This document shows positions 45,862-55,927 of a DNA stretch of 64,000 bases, one piece after another. The notes under the pieces were generated by a model. It ran no database searches, had not been told where the DNA came from, and saw only the letters and a program-made list of their open reading frames with translations. Both the position numbers and the translations under genes were made by a program. The DNA comes from Pollenia angustigena. Lineage: Eukaryota; Arthropoda; Insecta; Diptera; Polleniidae. Each line of letters starts with the position of its first letter. Position 1 is the first letter of the stretch. The stretch covers positions 14,284,945 through 14,348,944 of the forward strand of contig OV884059.1 in NCBI GenBank assembly GCA_930367215.1, given 5' to 3'.

Positions 45862-46869
45862 AAATTTCAGTACAGCATAATTTTTCATATTCAAATTTAT
45901 TACAAATTGTTTTTTATTTATAATAAAAAAAAAAAAACAAATTGTAAGAACAAATATTTTAAATCAATTTGTATTAGATTTGAAAAAACTTCAACCGTAG
46001 ATGCATTTTATTACGAATGAATTATAAATTTCGTTAATCAACTCATACACAAGTACTTAGCTATCAGATTATATGTCAGCCATTACCAAACTACTTCTAT
46101 GTAATGCAGATGGTATGAAGTAGTCATTGAAAAGTAAGTTGTTCAGTAATGGCAAGTCATTACCAAGTTTTTGCTGGGTTGGTTTTCAAGCCTTTATTAA
46201 ATTTAAAATATTTTTATGAATACAGGCATAAATATGTACATAAAATAAGCAACTGTATAACAAAAATTTTAAGCTATTTTTTGGGTTTAATGAAATAAAT
46301 TTTAAGTTTAAAGTGCGAGTTGATTTACATAATGGAAAAATATCTTGTGCAACTTTAATAGCTCGTTCCGCGCATATATTACTACTCTGCTGAAAATTAT
46401 CACTGTTTAATATATCCGCCAAACAACTCATCTATTACAACATCTATCATTTGCCATTAAAATTTATTTAATTATAAAAAATCGCGAAATAGAGTCGGGT
46501 TTTTTTTGCGCCCTTCTTCCGTATGAATGGTAAGATCTTGTTATATTCATAAGATTATTAGAAAATACTTACAATTTTGTAATTAAATGTTTATTTTGAA
46601 AAGTAAGGAGAAAAATTGAAATTCAAAACTTTATCGCGTTTGGTGCGGAAACTTTCTTCACGGTCGAGAAAAAGTAATACATAATTTTTAAATATTTTTC
46701 ACGGTCTATACGGCTATGTGATGAAGAATTTGATATTCGCAAAAATTGCAAAAAGTACTTACCCTAATACACATATTGTTTTTAATAAGCTTTTAAAAAC
46801 AAATTTCCAACCCCCCCCCCCCCCCCCCCCCCCCCTAAAGCTCAAGATGGATCCGCGCCTGCAAACAAC

Positions 46870-48140
46870 CGTATTTAAACTATCACCTATCACAGATTTT
46901 ATTGCATTCGTTAGCAAAATTATTTGAAGAAGTATAGGAAAGGTCTTTTTCTAAGTGATGAGGTCAATTGGTTTCCGACTGAACTTTTTTTTTTGGATAT
47001 GGAAGTATCACCACTAACTCCCTCTATGCGAAGCCATTGGGTAATGCGAGCAATCCAGCAACTTTGTTCGTTACAGAGATAAGGCCTCAAATAATTAAAT
47101 TATAAAAAAAATTTAAATTTTAAAACATCATCGTAATGGCTCAACTTGAGAAGTGCCTCTTCTAAAAATCTGCAATCCGAATTCAAAACTTTAATTAAAC
47201 TACCCACCTATTTGGTTTTTCCAATATACCCCCACTATGTTCCGCTGGCTTGCACATTAAGCAATCCCTGCATCTAATTTAAATGAATCTCAATCATACC
47301 AACTTTAGGGCATTTTAAATAAAACCCACTCACATTGTTTAATTGTTAAATCCAAAACATATTCGATTGTTTTTTAGGAAATTCCTAAAAAAAATTAAAA
47401 CTAAAAATAGTGTAAAATACTGGTGTATAAATTTTGCAACCCTTTTTTCTCGACTCTGTTTTGAAAATTAAAAAAAAAAAAAAAAAAAAAAAACAAAGGG
47501 CAGACACTTTGTCTTTCGAAAAAAAGCATTCCATGGGCAACATGATGCAAAATCAGTCAGTTTATTAAAGTTTGTCGATTTGTTGTTGGCTGACATACAA
47601 ACATATTTATTTGCTGCTGTTGTTCTAAAATAACGGGCATGACAACACGCCTTAAAAAAAAGAAATACAATGACAGGAACTCGAGGAAATTAGCGCGCTT
47701 GTCTGTCAAATTTAATTTTACTTTGATATGTCACTTGTAGTACTCGGTACTTAGACCCTAAAAAAACAATAACGTTGAAATAATTTCATTGTTGGTGTTG
47801 TTGTTGTTTTAATGCAGCTTTTGTGGTTGCCACCATAAAGTAAGAAATCGACACATCCAGCGCAGCACACACTTAAATAGGAACGCAAAAGGAAGCATTA
47901 TGCAAATGCAGGCATGCAAAATGGGATTTAAAGGAATAAATTCAAGAGAGAAACTATATACAAAATGCATTAAGAGATTCTATAAAGAAAAGAGCTTTGG
48001 GAAAATGTTCTTCTCTTTTATCGTTGCCAGCCAAAAAATAAAATTAAATTGAAAAATCTGCATTTAACTATTTAAAATAATTTTAGCCCGTTCTCGAATA
48101 ATGCCAATTTGTATTTCAATAAATTCAGAAACCCAGATCT
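46870..48140. other. non-coding stretch
   Basis: No gene recognised. A run of about 24 A lies near 47469-47493. 47700-48060 has mixed composition with no repeat that I can match. Confidence 0.5.
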
Positions 48141-48142
48141 GG

Positions 48143-48337
48143 GGCCTAATTCTGGCAGTTTATATCTAAATATTTCAGTCAATACTAAACAAATCGGAAT
48201 TATTTCTTCAGTATTGTAAAGCATTAATTTGAGTTTCACAATACTGAAAAAAATAATTTCGATTCGTTAAGTATCGACTGAAATAAAATTGCTTTCGAAT
48301 CGAGAAAGTACTCGATCACGACTGCCAGAATTAGGCC
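48143..48337. repeat. 195-bp MITE with GGCCTAATTCTGGCAGT ends
   Basis: GGCCTAATTCTGGCAGT at 48143-48159 and its exact inverse at 48321-48337. Internal pairs such as AATTATTTCTTCAGTATTG and CAATACTGAAAAAAATAATT extend the hairpin. CTGG lies close to both ends, but not as a clean duplication. Confidence 0.8.
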
Positions 48338-48696
48338 ACTGGACTTTTGAAGACATTATCCATTTTTACATTTAAAAGTCAGAGTGATACTTTTAGCAAT
48401 TATATTATAAAGACACGCGCCCCTAAAGTAGAATATACAATATTTCTTTAAGATTTAAAAGGTCCCGCCTAAACAAATTTCAGCAGAAGAGGCGAAATAT
48501 AACAAATTCAAAAGAACAATCCCAATCGGTCTTAAGCACTATCATTGCACTTTTAGAGTCTATAAAAACAACCTATCCTGGAGAGCAGATCGGTCATATA
48601 CACTTTTTAACTCTCTTGACATTCTTTGTGGAACTAGATTGTTTGAACTGATCGGTCAAATATCAAAATAAATATTCGAGAATTTATTTCTTATCC

Positions 48697-49300
48697 ATAG
48701 ACGAACGGAAAATCTCCGTTGTTGTCCGGCATTCGGGGACCTAACCCAGCGGTAACAAAAATGAGTAAAGAGGCCTAATAGAAGCCCTTATTTAGCAGAC
48801 ACAATCCCTCCTCGCCGCATTCCATACTTATTTATATTTTACACAGGTTATCATTGGGATCAAGCCCTTCCACAATCCCTTTAATAACAAATACGTTCCC
48901 TTCCCAAAGAAGGGAGTAAGAAAGGTTACAAAAAAAAAAAAATAATAAAACTGATCAACATCCTTTCTCCCTTCTTAAAGAAGAGAGTAGCGAATGTGCA
49001 CTGAATGTTTTGGAAGGTCGTTCAAAAAGAAATTTATACCTTCAAGAAGGCATACTTCTGATGGCTGGATATCATGCGAAGCGAATCTTTTAGTAAGGAG
49101 TATAGAGCCCTGCAAAAAGGACTGATTCTTGCGGTCCTTTCATTATTTACCGCTGGGCAGAATCAAACTGTTTGATTAGCGAACCATTCGAGACAAAACC
49201 TGTCTCTCTGACATTGATTTTGTTAGGATCCACTCCATCACTGAATCAGCCGGTTGGCTGAGGTATAATGTAAGCTGCCAGTATTAGTAGAGGTAGGTAG
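48697..49300 (+). pseudogene. R1-like LINE 3' end, split by a MITE
   Basis: TENLRCCPAFGDL (before 48745) and RIKLFD, a stop, then TIRDKTCLSDIDFVRIHSI and TESAGWLRYNVS (after 49157) together match the C-terminal end of the insertion at 55625-55901 (HLLCNCPAFGDL, GDKTCLSDVDVNRIHSF). This Cys-rich tail follows the reverse transcriptase in R1/Loa/I-type elements. The MITE at 48745-49157 sits exactly between DL and RIK. The 5' part is truncated. Confidence 0.75.
48745..49157. repeat. CCCAGCGGTAA-ended MITE, copy 1, inserted in a LINE
   Basis: CCCAGCGGTAAC at 48745 and TTACCGCTGGG ending at 49157; 413 bp. Copy 2 is at 56937-57360. Interiors share GGTCCTTTCA-type ends and paired CCTTCTTxAAGAAG words, so both fold well. 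No target duplication is evident. The comparison with the LINE at 55.6 kb shows the pre-insertion sequence. Confidence 0.85.
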
Positions 49301-49940
49301 GTAGAAAGGCTGGCGTGAAGTTTTCTTCACACCTTCACCCAGAGACCAATATGGTCCATTGTGACGCCTTATTTAGGAATAGACAAGTGAAAAACGGAAA
49401 GTAGATGACATAAAGAACGACAGCATGAGATTCGAAAGATAGATAGTAAAAGAAAGTAACAGACGAAACCAAAAATTCGCCTTACGAGCGGCCAGCACTC
49501 CGTCTCCTCTCGCGCAGCCAGGTCATCCCCATTACGAATCCTATCAGACCCTCGAGTTTACACCCCGAGACATCCCCTAATTCGCCCAGGAATCTACTGC
49601 CCAGCCACCTCAGCCTGCTGCCCTGAAGCCTGGGACAGTGGCACAGAATGTGCTCAACTGTCTCCAGCTCCCCACACAACTTGCACACATCCGATTAGTC
49701 GGATCCCAATCTCACCGCCATCCTGCCTGTCATACAGTGGCCCGTGATAGCTCCTATCATGGTCCTAACACAGACCCTACTCCTGCCCAGCAGCGGCTCC
49801 GAATCGGACTTCCTAAGCACCGGCCGCAGTGCCCTTGATACCCGGCAGTCCATTCGGTTCCGCCAGGCCCGGTTGGTCGCGCCCAGAATCCATTCCCTGT
49901 CAGTAACTGGACCCATATGGATTGCAGCCTGCAATCAAAC
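49290..49940 (-). pseudogene. 5'-truncated LINE (RNase H region plus Cys-rich tail)
   Basis: Minus strand: WILGATNRAWRNRMDC near 49890, TGHCMTGRMAVRLGSD near 49700, a stop/frame break, then CKLCGELETVEHILCHCPRL with the CxxC...HxxxxC arrangement, ending WLRERRRSAGRS at 49482. This is the end of a non-LTR ORF2 after RNase H, as in R1/Loa/Outcast-type elements. The 3' UTR runs to about 49300, ending in CTACCTACCTACC. It abuts the plus-strand LINE remnant tail to tail. Confidence 0.75.
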
Positions 49941-51109
49941 CTAACTAATAACTAATAACCAAAAATAGGTTGGAAAAAAGACTGCAAATATATATAAATC
50001 TTTTCCTGAGATGACTTTTATCACTTCAATATCTCTTAAATATGTGGAACGACAAAGAAATTACGCTGAATTATCCGAACACGGAAAAAATTAAATTCAA
50101 TTAGAAAATTTGTGATATTAATTACGACAAACAAAATCTTGTAAATTAAAAATTTTGTATTCCCAAAAACTACTTTGATATTAATTAGAAAATGTATTTA
50201 ATTTGCACCAGTAAACAAATTAATAGAATTAATTAAACGTTTAAATTCCTTGTTAAACGTTTAATTCACTTTTTAATTAAAACTAATTTTATTTTTAGTT
50301 AATGCTCTAATTGGTGAACAATGTTGAAGAATTTTTCTGTGTAATCTTTTTAATTGTAAAATAAAGAGCGCAGGAAAATTTTAACTGACATTAGACTATC
50401 AAGGTCATCTTGTAAGCCAATGCTCTAAAACGAAATCCTTAGATACCGAGTCATCTTCAGAACCCGCATGCAGGATTTAGAACGGACTTACTACGGTCGC
50501 TTGTGCTACCATTCATATCCAGAGTGAAATCAAAGCAAGTTTTTGGATACAGAGTATTTTGTAGCGAGCAGGCAAATTTCAATGATGTCATAAATTAATT
50601 TAAGAAACCGACCAAAATTAGCCAAGACTATCCTACCTCTGCCACTTTTGCAGCTCAGCTTAATACAAATAGCACACGAAGAATCCAGTAAAAGTATCGT
50701 CATCTTTCAAATATCTCTTTCCTCTGATTTAGGTTCAGCTGTAAGGTTGCTTTTAGTAAAGTCAATTGGCTCCTTCCTTTATGAAATCATTTAGATATTG
50801 AAATAAAATAGAACTAGAGCAATCAGGTATGTTCCAGAAATCGAAATGAAGTGGATTTAAAATCGAGCAAATTTTAAAAACGACCCTGTACTGAAAGTTC
50901 ATAAAAATATTCCATTTTATCTATTTGATTTTTTCAGTACTAGTTAGCTTTGCAAGACCAAACCTTTAAACCAGGAAAAATTTCTGTCATTTTGTAAATA
51001 ATTGAACTTAAAATCTTCTTCGCTTTCAATTTCACTTCAATTCGATTTCTAGAACATGGCCGAATATTTCCTCATTGTTTTAATTTAATTTTTTCCATCT
51101 TAGTTTTAG
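49941..51109. other. non-coding stretch with a MITE at 50079-50342
   Basis: ACACGGAAAAAATT at about 50079 and AATTTTTCTGTGT ending at 50342 form an imperfect inverted pair (264 bp) of the same kind as the element at 1138-3251. The rest has no recognisable gene. Confidence 0.5.
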
Positions 51110-51540
51110 ACATCTTTATGATCGCGGCTGATCTGGTACCATGGGAGTCAGAAGCACCCGGTGACACGGCACTGGGTTGACTATTGATTGAGGCCTCCGT
51201 TAGTATTCCTGTTTTTCGGGAAGATTGTCTTTGCGGAAGTATCACCTGTCCCTTCAACTGGATACTTTCGGGGATTAAGTATTGGTTATGATTTACTACA
51301 TAACATACAGCTAAAGGCCCATTTGGCGGAATCTTCGGCCTGTGGCAGAATGTTCCCTAGATGCTGTTGCTAGTCAACAGAAACTGCTGACATTTTTCCA
51401 AAAGCAGAGGAGGTTGGATAGCTCCAGCTCCTAAACAAGGAGCTAGTGTTTAATCTTGACGGATTATTCACTAAAATTCCAATCTGGGTGTGCTGGTGTC
51501 TCTCGCACTCGGGGGGCGTTTGGTAAACGGATTTTGTTGC
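51110..51540. repeat. decayed dispersed repeat, relative of 5200-6350
   Basis: Shares, in the same order, GGGAGTC, GACTATTG, TTTTTCGGGAAGATT-like, GGATAGCTCCAGCTCCT and GGGGGGCGTTTGGTA words with 5290-6350. Short frames on both strands are incidental. It lies about 0.5-0.9 kb from the splice donor of the homeobox exon, in the likely intron. Confidence 0.5.
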
Positions 51541-52008
51541 CATCAATGTGGTTGACATCCACCATAAGATAAGTCCATATGAGAGGTGCTCATGTAAATA
51601 TTTTCCTCAACTGCTCTTAAATTAACTATGTTACCCATTTCGGCACTATGCAACCACGACATGGCATAAAAGCAATGGATAATAATAACGATGTAAGATG
51701 CCAAAATTATTTTTAATAAAGTAAGATTTGGATTTGAATTCTTTTAATACTCTGCTATGAAATGACATGAGTTGCTTTAACGTTTTTTTCTTTTTTTCAT
51801 TGAAAATAACAATGAAATTTACAAAAAAAAAAAAAAAAAAAAAAAAATGCATAAACAACAAAAAAAAATTAAATGATGGTACAGCTAATAAATATTTAAT
51901 TTCTTTGTTTAAAAAAAGCCACATATAGAATTTAAAGTTTATATTTCCCCCATTTGTTCCTCTTTAAAATTTAAGTTAAAGAGAGTATTTGGAACTCATT
52001 GTACTTAC
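51541..52008 (-). other. start of the intron after the homeobox-gene exon
   Basis: Reading the minus strand, GTAAGTA begins at 52008, so this is the intron's 5' part. It is AT-rich, with a run of about 27 A on the plus strand near 51821-51847. Confidence 0.55.
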
Positions 52009-52753
52009 CCTGGCCATGCAACATGTGCTGATGGGCAGCGGCAACTTGTGATTGTGTTACTTGCAAGTGTTGTTGCTGATGATGATGTTGCTGTGGCAAA
52101 TGAGTTGTTTGATAATGATGTGAATGTTGGTGATGATGATGATGCTGTGCAAGCGAATGAGCATGAGGAGATTGTTGTTGTTGCATTTGTTGGCTGTGAG
52201 TGGTAGGAGATGAGGTTAAATGATGTGGCATAAATGCTGCTGCTACAGCAGCATGAGCATTAAAATAAGCCATTCGAGAAGCTGCAGCCATAGACAATTG
52301 ATGTTGTTGCTGCCGCTGCTGCTGCTGTTGACGTCTCTTATCGGTTTCCTCATTATAAGAAGATAAAGAGGAATTTACCGATGAAATTGAATTTGTTGAA
52401 GGTGATATTGAATTCGGTGTTATTGCAATATCCGTTACCGTAGATGTTGTTGCTGCCGCTGCATTATATAAATTGGAGGAAATTTTAATTGTTGCTGTTG
52501 CAGTTTCACTGGTAACTTTATCTTCTTCACTTTTCTTTAATTGTGTAGCAGTTTCAAGCGTTTTCTGTTCGCCATTTATGGCTGACGGACTTTGGTCCTG
52601 TTTGGCATTTGTCTCAGTTCGAATTTCAAAATTCTCGTTTTTATTCGCTTTTTCTTTTTGTTTTGCCATTTGCACTACTGCGGATGCAGCTGCCGCTTTT
52701 TTACTGTTCAGGCCCAAAAGTTCTTGTATGGCAAACGGTGAACGTTGTGGCAT
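52009..52753 (-). CDS. Vsx: first coding exon of a Vsx/Chx10-type homeobox gene
   Basis: ATG at 52753 begins MPQRSPFAIQELLGL. FAIQELLGL (residues 7-15) is an eh1-like, Groucho-binding type motif and matches the N-terminal signature of Vsx/Chx10 (paired-like CVC) transcription factors, which specify visual-system and interneuron fates. After it come a basic segment (19-39), Ser/Thr-rich linker (80-135), Q-rich run (142-152), MAYFNAHAAVAAAFMPHH (161-178) and a His/Gln-rich stretch (201-247), all common in fly homeoproteins. The exon should end at 52009: CAGG followed by GTAAGTA is a strong donor, leaving phase 1 after Gln248. Twelve further residues to a stop are intron read-through. The homeodomain lies in later exons not found here. 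Vsx1 versus Vsx2 cannot be decided. Confidence 0.8.
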
Positions 52754-53188
52754 GATTAATTAAAGATATTGAATAGTTTTCTTTCTTGTATTTAAAGAAT
52801 CATATTTTTCATTAATCTGCTTTTAATTTTGATATTTCTTAATTTTTCGTTTAAACAAAAAAAAAAAGTACCAAAAACAAAAAGAAATTTAAAGGTGGCA
52901 ATTTTGTAACTTGATTTTCCTTTTAATTTAGAAAATTTTAAAATCATTTAACAGAAAATTTAAAGCAAGACGAATTCATTACAGGTGATCTTAAAATCCC
53001 TAAAGAGCTTTATAAATATAATTGGATGTCGAAATTTGTTTTTACCCTTGTTTCTGTTTTGTTTCGGTTTTTGACCTTGTGCCTACCTACAATAATTTTT
53101 TTGCTGGATGTTTTTGTACGAGTTGTACTTGTTGTAGTACCGAGATTACCTGTAATGAATTCGCCTTGATTGAAATAGAAAACTGTAA
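52754..53188 (-). promoter_or_regulatory. 5' flank or 5' UTR of the homeobox gene
   Basis: Directly before the ATG is TTAATTAATC (about 52754-52762, minus strand), containing the TAATTA core that paired-like homeodomains bind. No TATA box, initiator or splice acceptor could be fixed with confidence. A run of 13 A lies near 52856-52868 on the plus strand. Confidence 0.3.
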
Positions 53189-53372
53189 AGGCCCAAAAAC
53201 ACTACTCATCAAGCATTGTGGTAGTATTAGTGAAAATGTGTTTGTATGGGTCACACCGACGATGCTGGATGGAAAATCAAAAAATTAAGATATGACGGCA
53301 AATATTACGTCCACCACACGTACACGATGAATTCGCCCGCTGGACAAGCATTTGACAAGTGTGTTTGGCCCT
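53189..53372. mobile_element. PIF/Harbinger-like MITE (AGGCCCAAA), copy 2, TAA duplication
   Basis: AGGCCCAAAAACAC at 53189 and its inverse ending at 53372, with TAA at 53186-53188 and 53373-53375. It is 184 bp. It lies about 440 bp upstream of the homeobox ATG. The Val/Cys-rich frame overlapping it is incidental. Confidence 0.8.
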
Positions 53373-53375
53373 TAA

Positions 53376-54407
53376 CAAATTTTAAAACTTTTTTATATAA
53401 AACTTTCAAAAGTGCATTAAATTTATTTTCATTTTAAAGCAGTTTTGTTACTACTATAAAATTTTAATTTAACGTTTTAAACAAAAAAAAATATTAGGAC
53501 AAAAAAAAAATTCCTCCGTCAAAACTAAAATGGATTAGAAATTTCTAGAGTGATTTTAAGCCGAGAAAAATTTCTGATTGAGTCCCTTTTTGTGTAAACA
53601 AAACTACTTTTTGCGTTTAATAAAAGTCTACCTACGGCTTTTTACTACGTTTCTTCTACTCGACTTTAAAATCGTAGACTTTTAAACAAATAAAATCACT
53701 AACGATAAATTCTTCCTGTTTTCCTGTTTTGCAAAAGCAGCAAGAGAAACTTGTCCTTTCAAAGGCAAAAGATGATTCTCAATTAATTCAACTGAAAAAA
53801 ATCACTAACACACAAATATCGAATAAATCGGAAAATTCATAAAATCGCCAAATTCAGAAAAATCGCCAAAATTTAGAAAAATCGCCAACTGGTAAAACTT
53901 TGCAAAAATCTACAAAAACAAAATTGCTTGAATAAAAAAATCTGTAAAAAGCTATTAATTGACACAAATAAAAAGTCGCCAAAAACTTTAAAACTAACAG
54001 ACAAAATCCTTAAAAAATAAGAAGACTTTGAACCCCGCTACAATTAGGAAGCTTTTTAACAGTTTATTTTTATTCGCAAATATTTCACAAGAAAAAAAAC
54101 CTTAAAAAACAAAAATACACACAACAAAAAATAGTAAATCGTAAAATCCAAAAAAAAAAATCGCAAAACTTTAAATTAACGTTTTTTAGTATTATTTTGC
54201 TTAAATCAAAAGTAATAAAAATTTCGACATTAAAAAAGCGCTTTAATTTAAAAAATCCTTTAAAAATTTATAAATTGGCAAAAACAAATCACTTAAATAA
54301 AAAAAATAAAACAAATAGAATCCGGGAATTATTTATTATATTCAACATTTTTCGAATTAATTCTATGCGCTAAATTTTAGTTATGTATTTTATAAAGCTT
54401 TTTGTAA
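53376..54407. other. AT-rich non-coding stretch
   Basis: Between 53820 and 54300 the words AAATCGCCAAA or AATCGCAAAA recur many times at irregular spacing, a low-order repeat. No gene. Confidence 0.5.
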
Positions 54408-54409
54408 TA

Positions 54410-54930
54410 CAGTACTTTTCGTTTATGCTAACTACGCTTATAGTCACATTAGCGATATAAGCACATTAACCATATATAACATTTATCAACAGTAGTCAAA
54501 GGAAAAAGTAAAGCAAATTAATGGCGTGCGTTATAGTCAAATAAGCAAAATTTACTAAGTTCTTTTTAGTTTTAGAATCAAAAATCCATCCAAAGAAAGA
54601 ATGAATTAAATCATTTAATTTTTGTCATCAACTCTCTCTCTCTCTCTACTCGTAAAAAATTAGTTTTTGCCGTTGGTATCAGTTATGAAATATCTTGTTA
54701 ATTTTTAAACTATTTTTTATACAGTATGCAACTCTGTTGTAAAACCATAAGCCTGATGTCGGTGTAATTTATATGAATTTTTTTTCCTTTATTCACACAA
54801 CTTGATTATATTCGATTTCGGTTATATGCGTCATACTGGCATATATGTGAATTAGCCTTATAGTCACATTAGCGATAAAGTCCACGTTATCGTTGCAACT
54901 AAAGGATGTGACTATAAGCGAAAAGTACTG
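54410..54930. mobile_element. Tc1-type MITE, CAGTACTTTTCG ends, TA flanks
   Basis: CAGTACTTTTCGTTTATG at 54410 and CTATAAGCGAAAAGTACTG ending at 54930; TA at 54408-54409 and 54931-54932. TATAGTCACATTAGCGATA appears twice in direct orientation (54448 and 54859). A CT-dinucleotide run lies at about 54632-54649. Confidence 0.75.
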
Positions 54931-55279
54931 TAGTGGTATTCTTTCAATTTTTAGGAATGCCTTTATACACTACCAGACTATTATCTTGTATCTTCTAGTT
55001 ACATTTTACCTTAGCTATCCCTTGGATAGCAATGAAGTATATTGTATGTTGAATAAAATAAAAATAAATATTAGTATAAAGACACAAAATATACATATAA
55101 AATTAAATCGCTTTACATGGAAAAAAAATTGCAAAAAAGCACTAAACAAACTTTAAGGCTAACAAATTTTTCAGATAAATCGCCAAAAGTAATGAAGTAA
55201 AAATATAGGAAAAAGAATATAATTCAACACATTAAAAACCCTAAAATAACGAAAAAAAAATATGAAAAGATCAACACAA

Positions 55280-55927
55280 CCAGCAAATAAAATTGGACCA
55301 CCTCATCCATTTTGATAAATGGAATACTCCATGGACTGGTCCGATGTAATGCAAGCATGGACCATGTCATTGTCAAAAAGTGTTTGTAGTGAGATGACAT
55401 TGTCTTCGTTTTTTAACGACATGCTTTTGTTTTTAAACGACTCTTGAGTATACCATGGAGTGGTTTTAAAACTACTCCTTAGTAGTTTAAAGGTGGGTTA
55501 TATGGTCCTGCCCTAGGACATCGTAATGTAAAATAGACCATGTTTTTTTCCATTCGTTTGGCTTACTTTTGCACTAGTCCTGGTCCCTTGAGGGCTACTC
55601 TTTACACGCGTGTTTGGACTGGTCAACGGAACATCTTCTCTGTAATTGCCCGGCATTCGGAGATCTAAGACTCAAAATGTTTGGTCGAAGAGCCCTTGGG
55701 GACAAAACTTGCCTCTCTGATGTTGATGTAAACAGGATCCACTCCTTTACTGAATCGACCGGATGGCTGCGTGGGAACACTAGCAGCCAGACAACATAGG
55801 ACCCATGGGAGACGGTGTGACATGGTAACACAACGGGAACTAATTAATGGACCCACGTGAGCTGTGCTTGATCACGGCTGCCAATGGAACCTAACCTAAC
55901 CTTGGACTGGTCCGATTATTTGCAGGG
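55280..55927. repeat. CCCTGCAAATAA-type MITE, copy C, split by a LINE
   Basis: Aligned to copy A throughout, with its left end degraded to CCAGCAAATAA and right end TTATTTGCAGGG at 55916-55927. The LINE piece 55625-55901 interrupts it near its right end. Confidence 0.85.
55625..55901 (+). mobile_element. R1-like LINE 3' fragment, 11-bp TSD, CCTAACC tail
   Basis: TTGGACTGGTC occurs before (55614-55624) and after (55902-55912), and the host MITE is intact across the junction, so the insert is exactly delimited. It begins within TEHLLCNCPAFGDLRLKMFG, continues GDKTCLSDVDVNRIHSF, stops near 55797, and has a 100-bp 3' UTR ending GGAACCTAACCTAACC. Only 277 bp were copied, a strong 5' truncation. 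The Cys-rich protein tail puts it with R1/Loa/I-type elements. Confidence 0.9.

Larger units (their letters stand above)
44523..46173. mobile_element. TIR element with CCCAGCAAAAACTT ends
   Basis: CCCAGCAAAAACTT at about 44523 is mirrored by AAGTTTTTGCTGGG ending near 46173. Both subterminal parts contain GTAATGA and AGTCATTACC words. It contains the two 39-bp repeat blocks and the SINE described separately. No duplication was identified. Confidence 0.6.
44338..46645. repeat. outer inverted pair AAAGTTTCCGCACCAAA inside the hAT element
   Basis: AGTTTCCGCACCAAATGC at 44338 and GCGTTTGGTGCGGAAACT ending near 46650 are inverted. They enclose the CCCAGCAAAAACTT element. Either this is a separate insertion or internal structure of the hAT element; no target duplication was found. 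A minus-strand 81-residue frame at 46186-46431 (MSCLADILNSDNFQQSSNIC) has ordinary protein-like composition but no motif I recognise. Confidence 0.5.
41106..46861 (+). mobile_element. 5.76-kb hAT element, 8-bp TSD CAAACAAC, with nested insertions
   Basis: CAGGCGCGGATTCA at 41106 and TGGATCCGCGCCTG ending at 46861 are inverted with one mismatch. CAAACAAC lies exactly on both sides (41098-41105 and 46862-46869). Next to the TIRs are a G tract (41120-41133) and a C tract of about 25 (46811-46835), themselves inverted. It encodes a decayed hAT transposase in plus orientation (42830-44216) and contains a complete mariner element (41521-42824), a CCCAGCAAAAACTT-ended element (44523-46173) and a SINE. 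The flanking duplication survives despite all of this. Confidence 0.92.

Noticed and set aside
46186..46431. 81-residue minus-strand frame MSCLADILNSDNFQQ..
   Set aside because: Composition is protein-like, but no motif or neighbouring exon could be recognised; left only as a note under the enclosing repeat.
52473..52763. Plus-strand 96-residue frame opposite the Vsx-type exon
   Set aside because: Antisense shadow of the Ala/Gln/Ser-rich coding exon.
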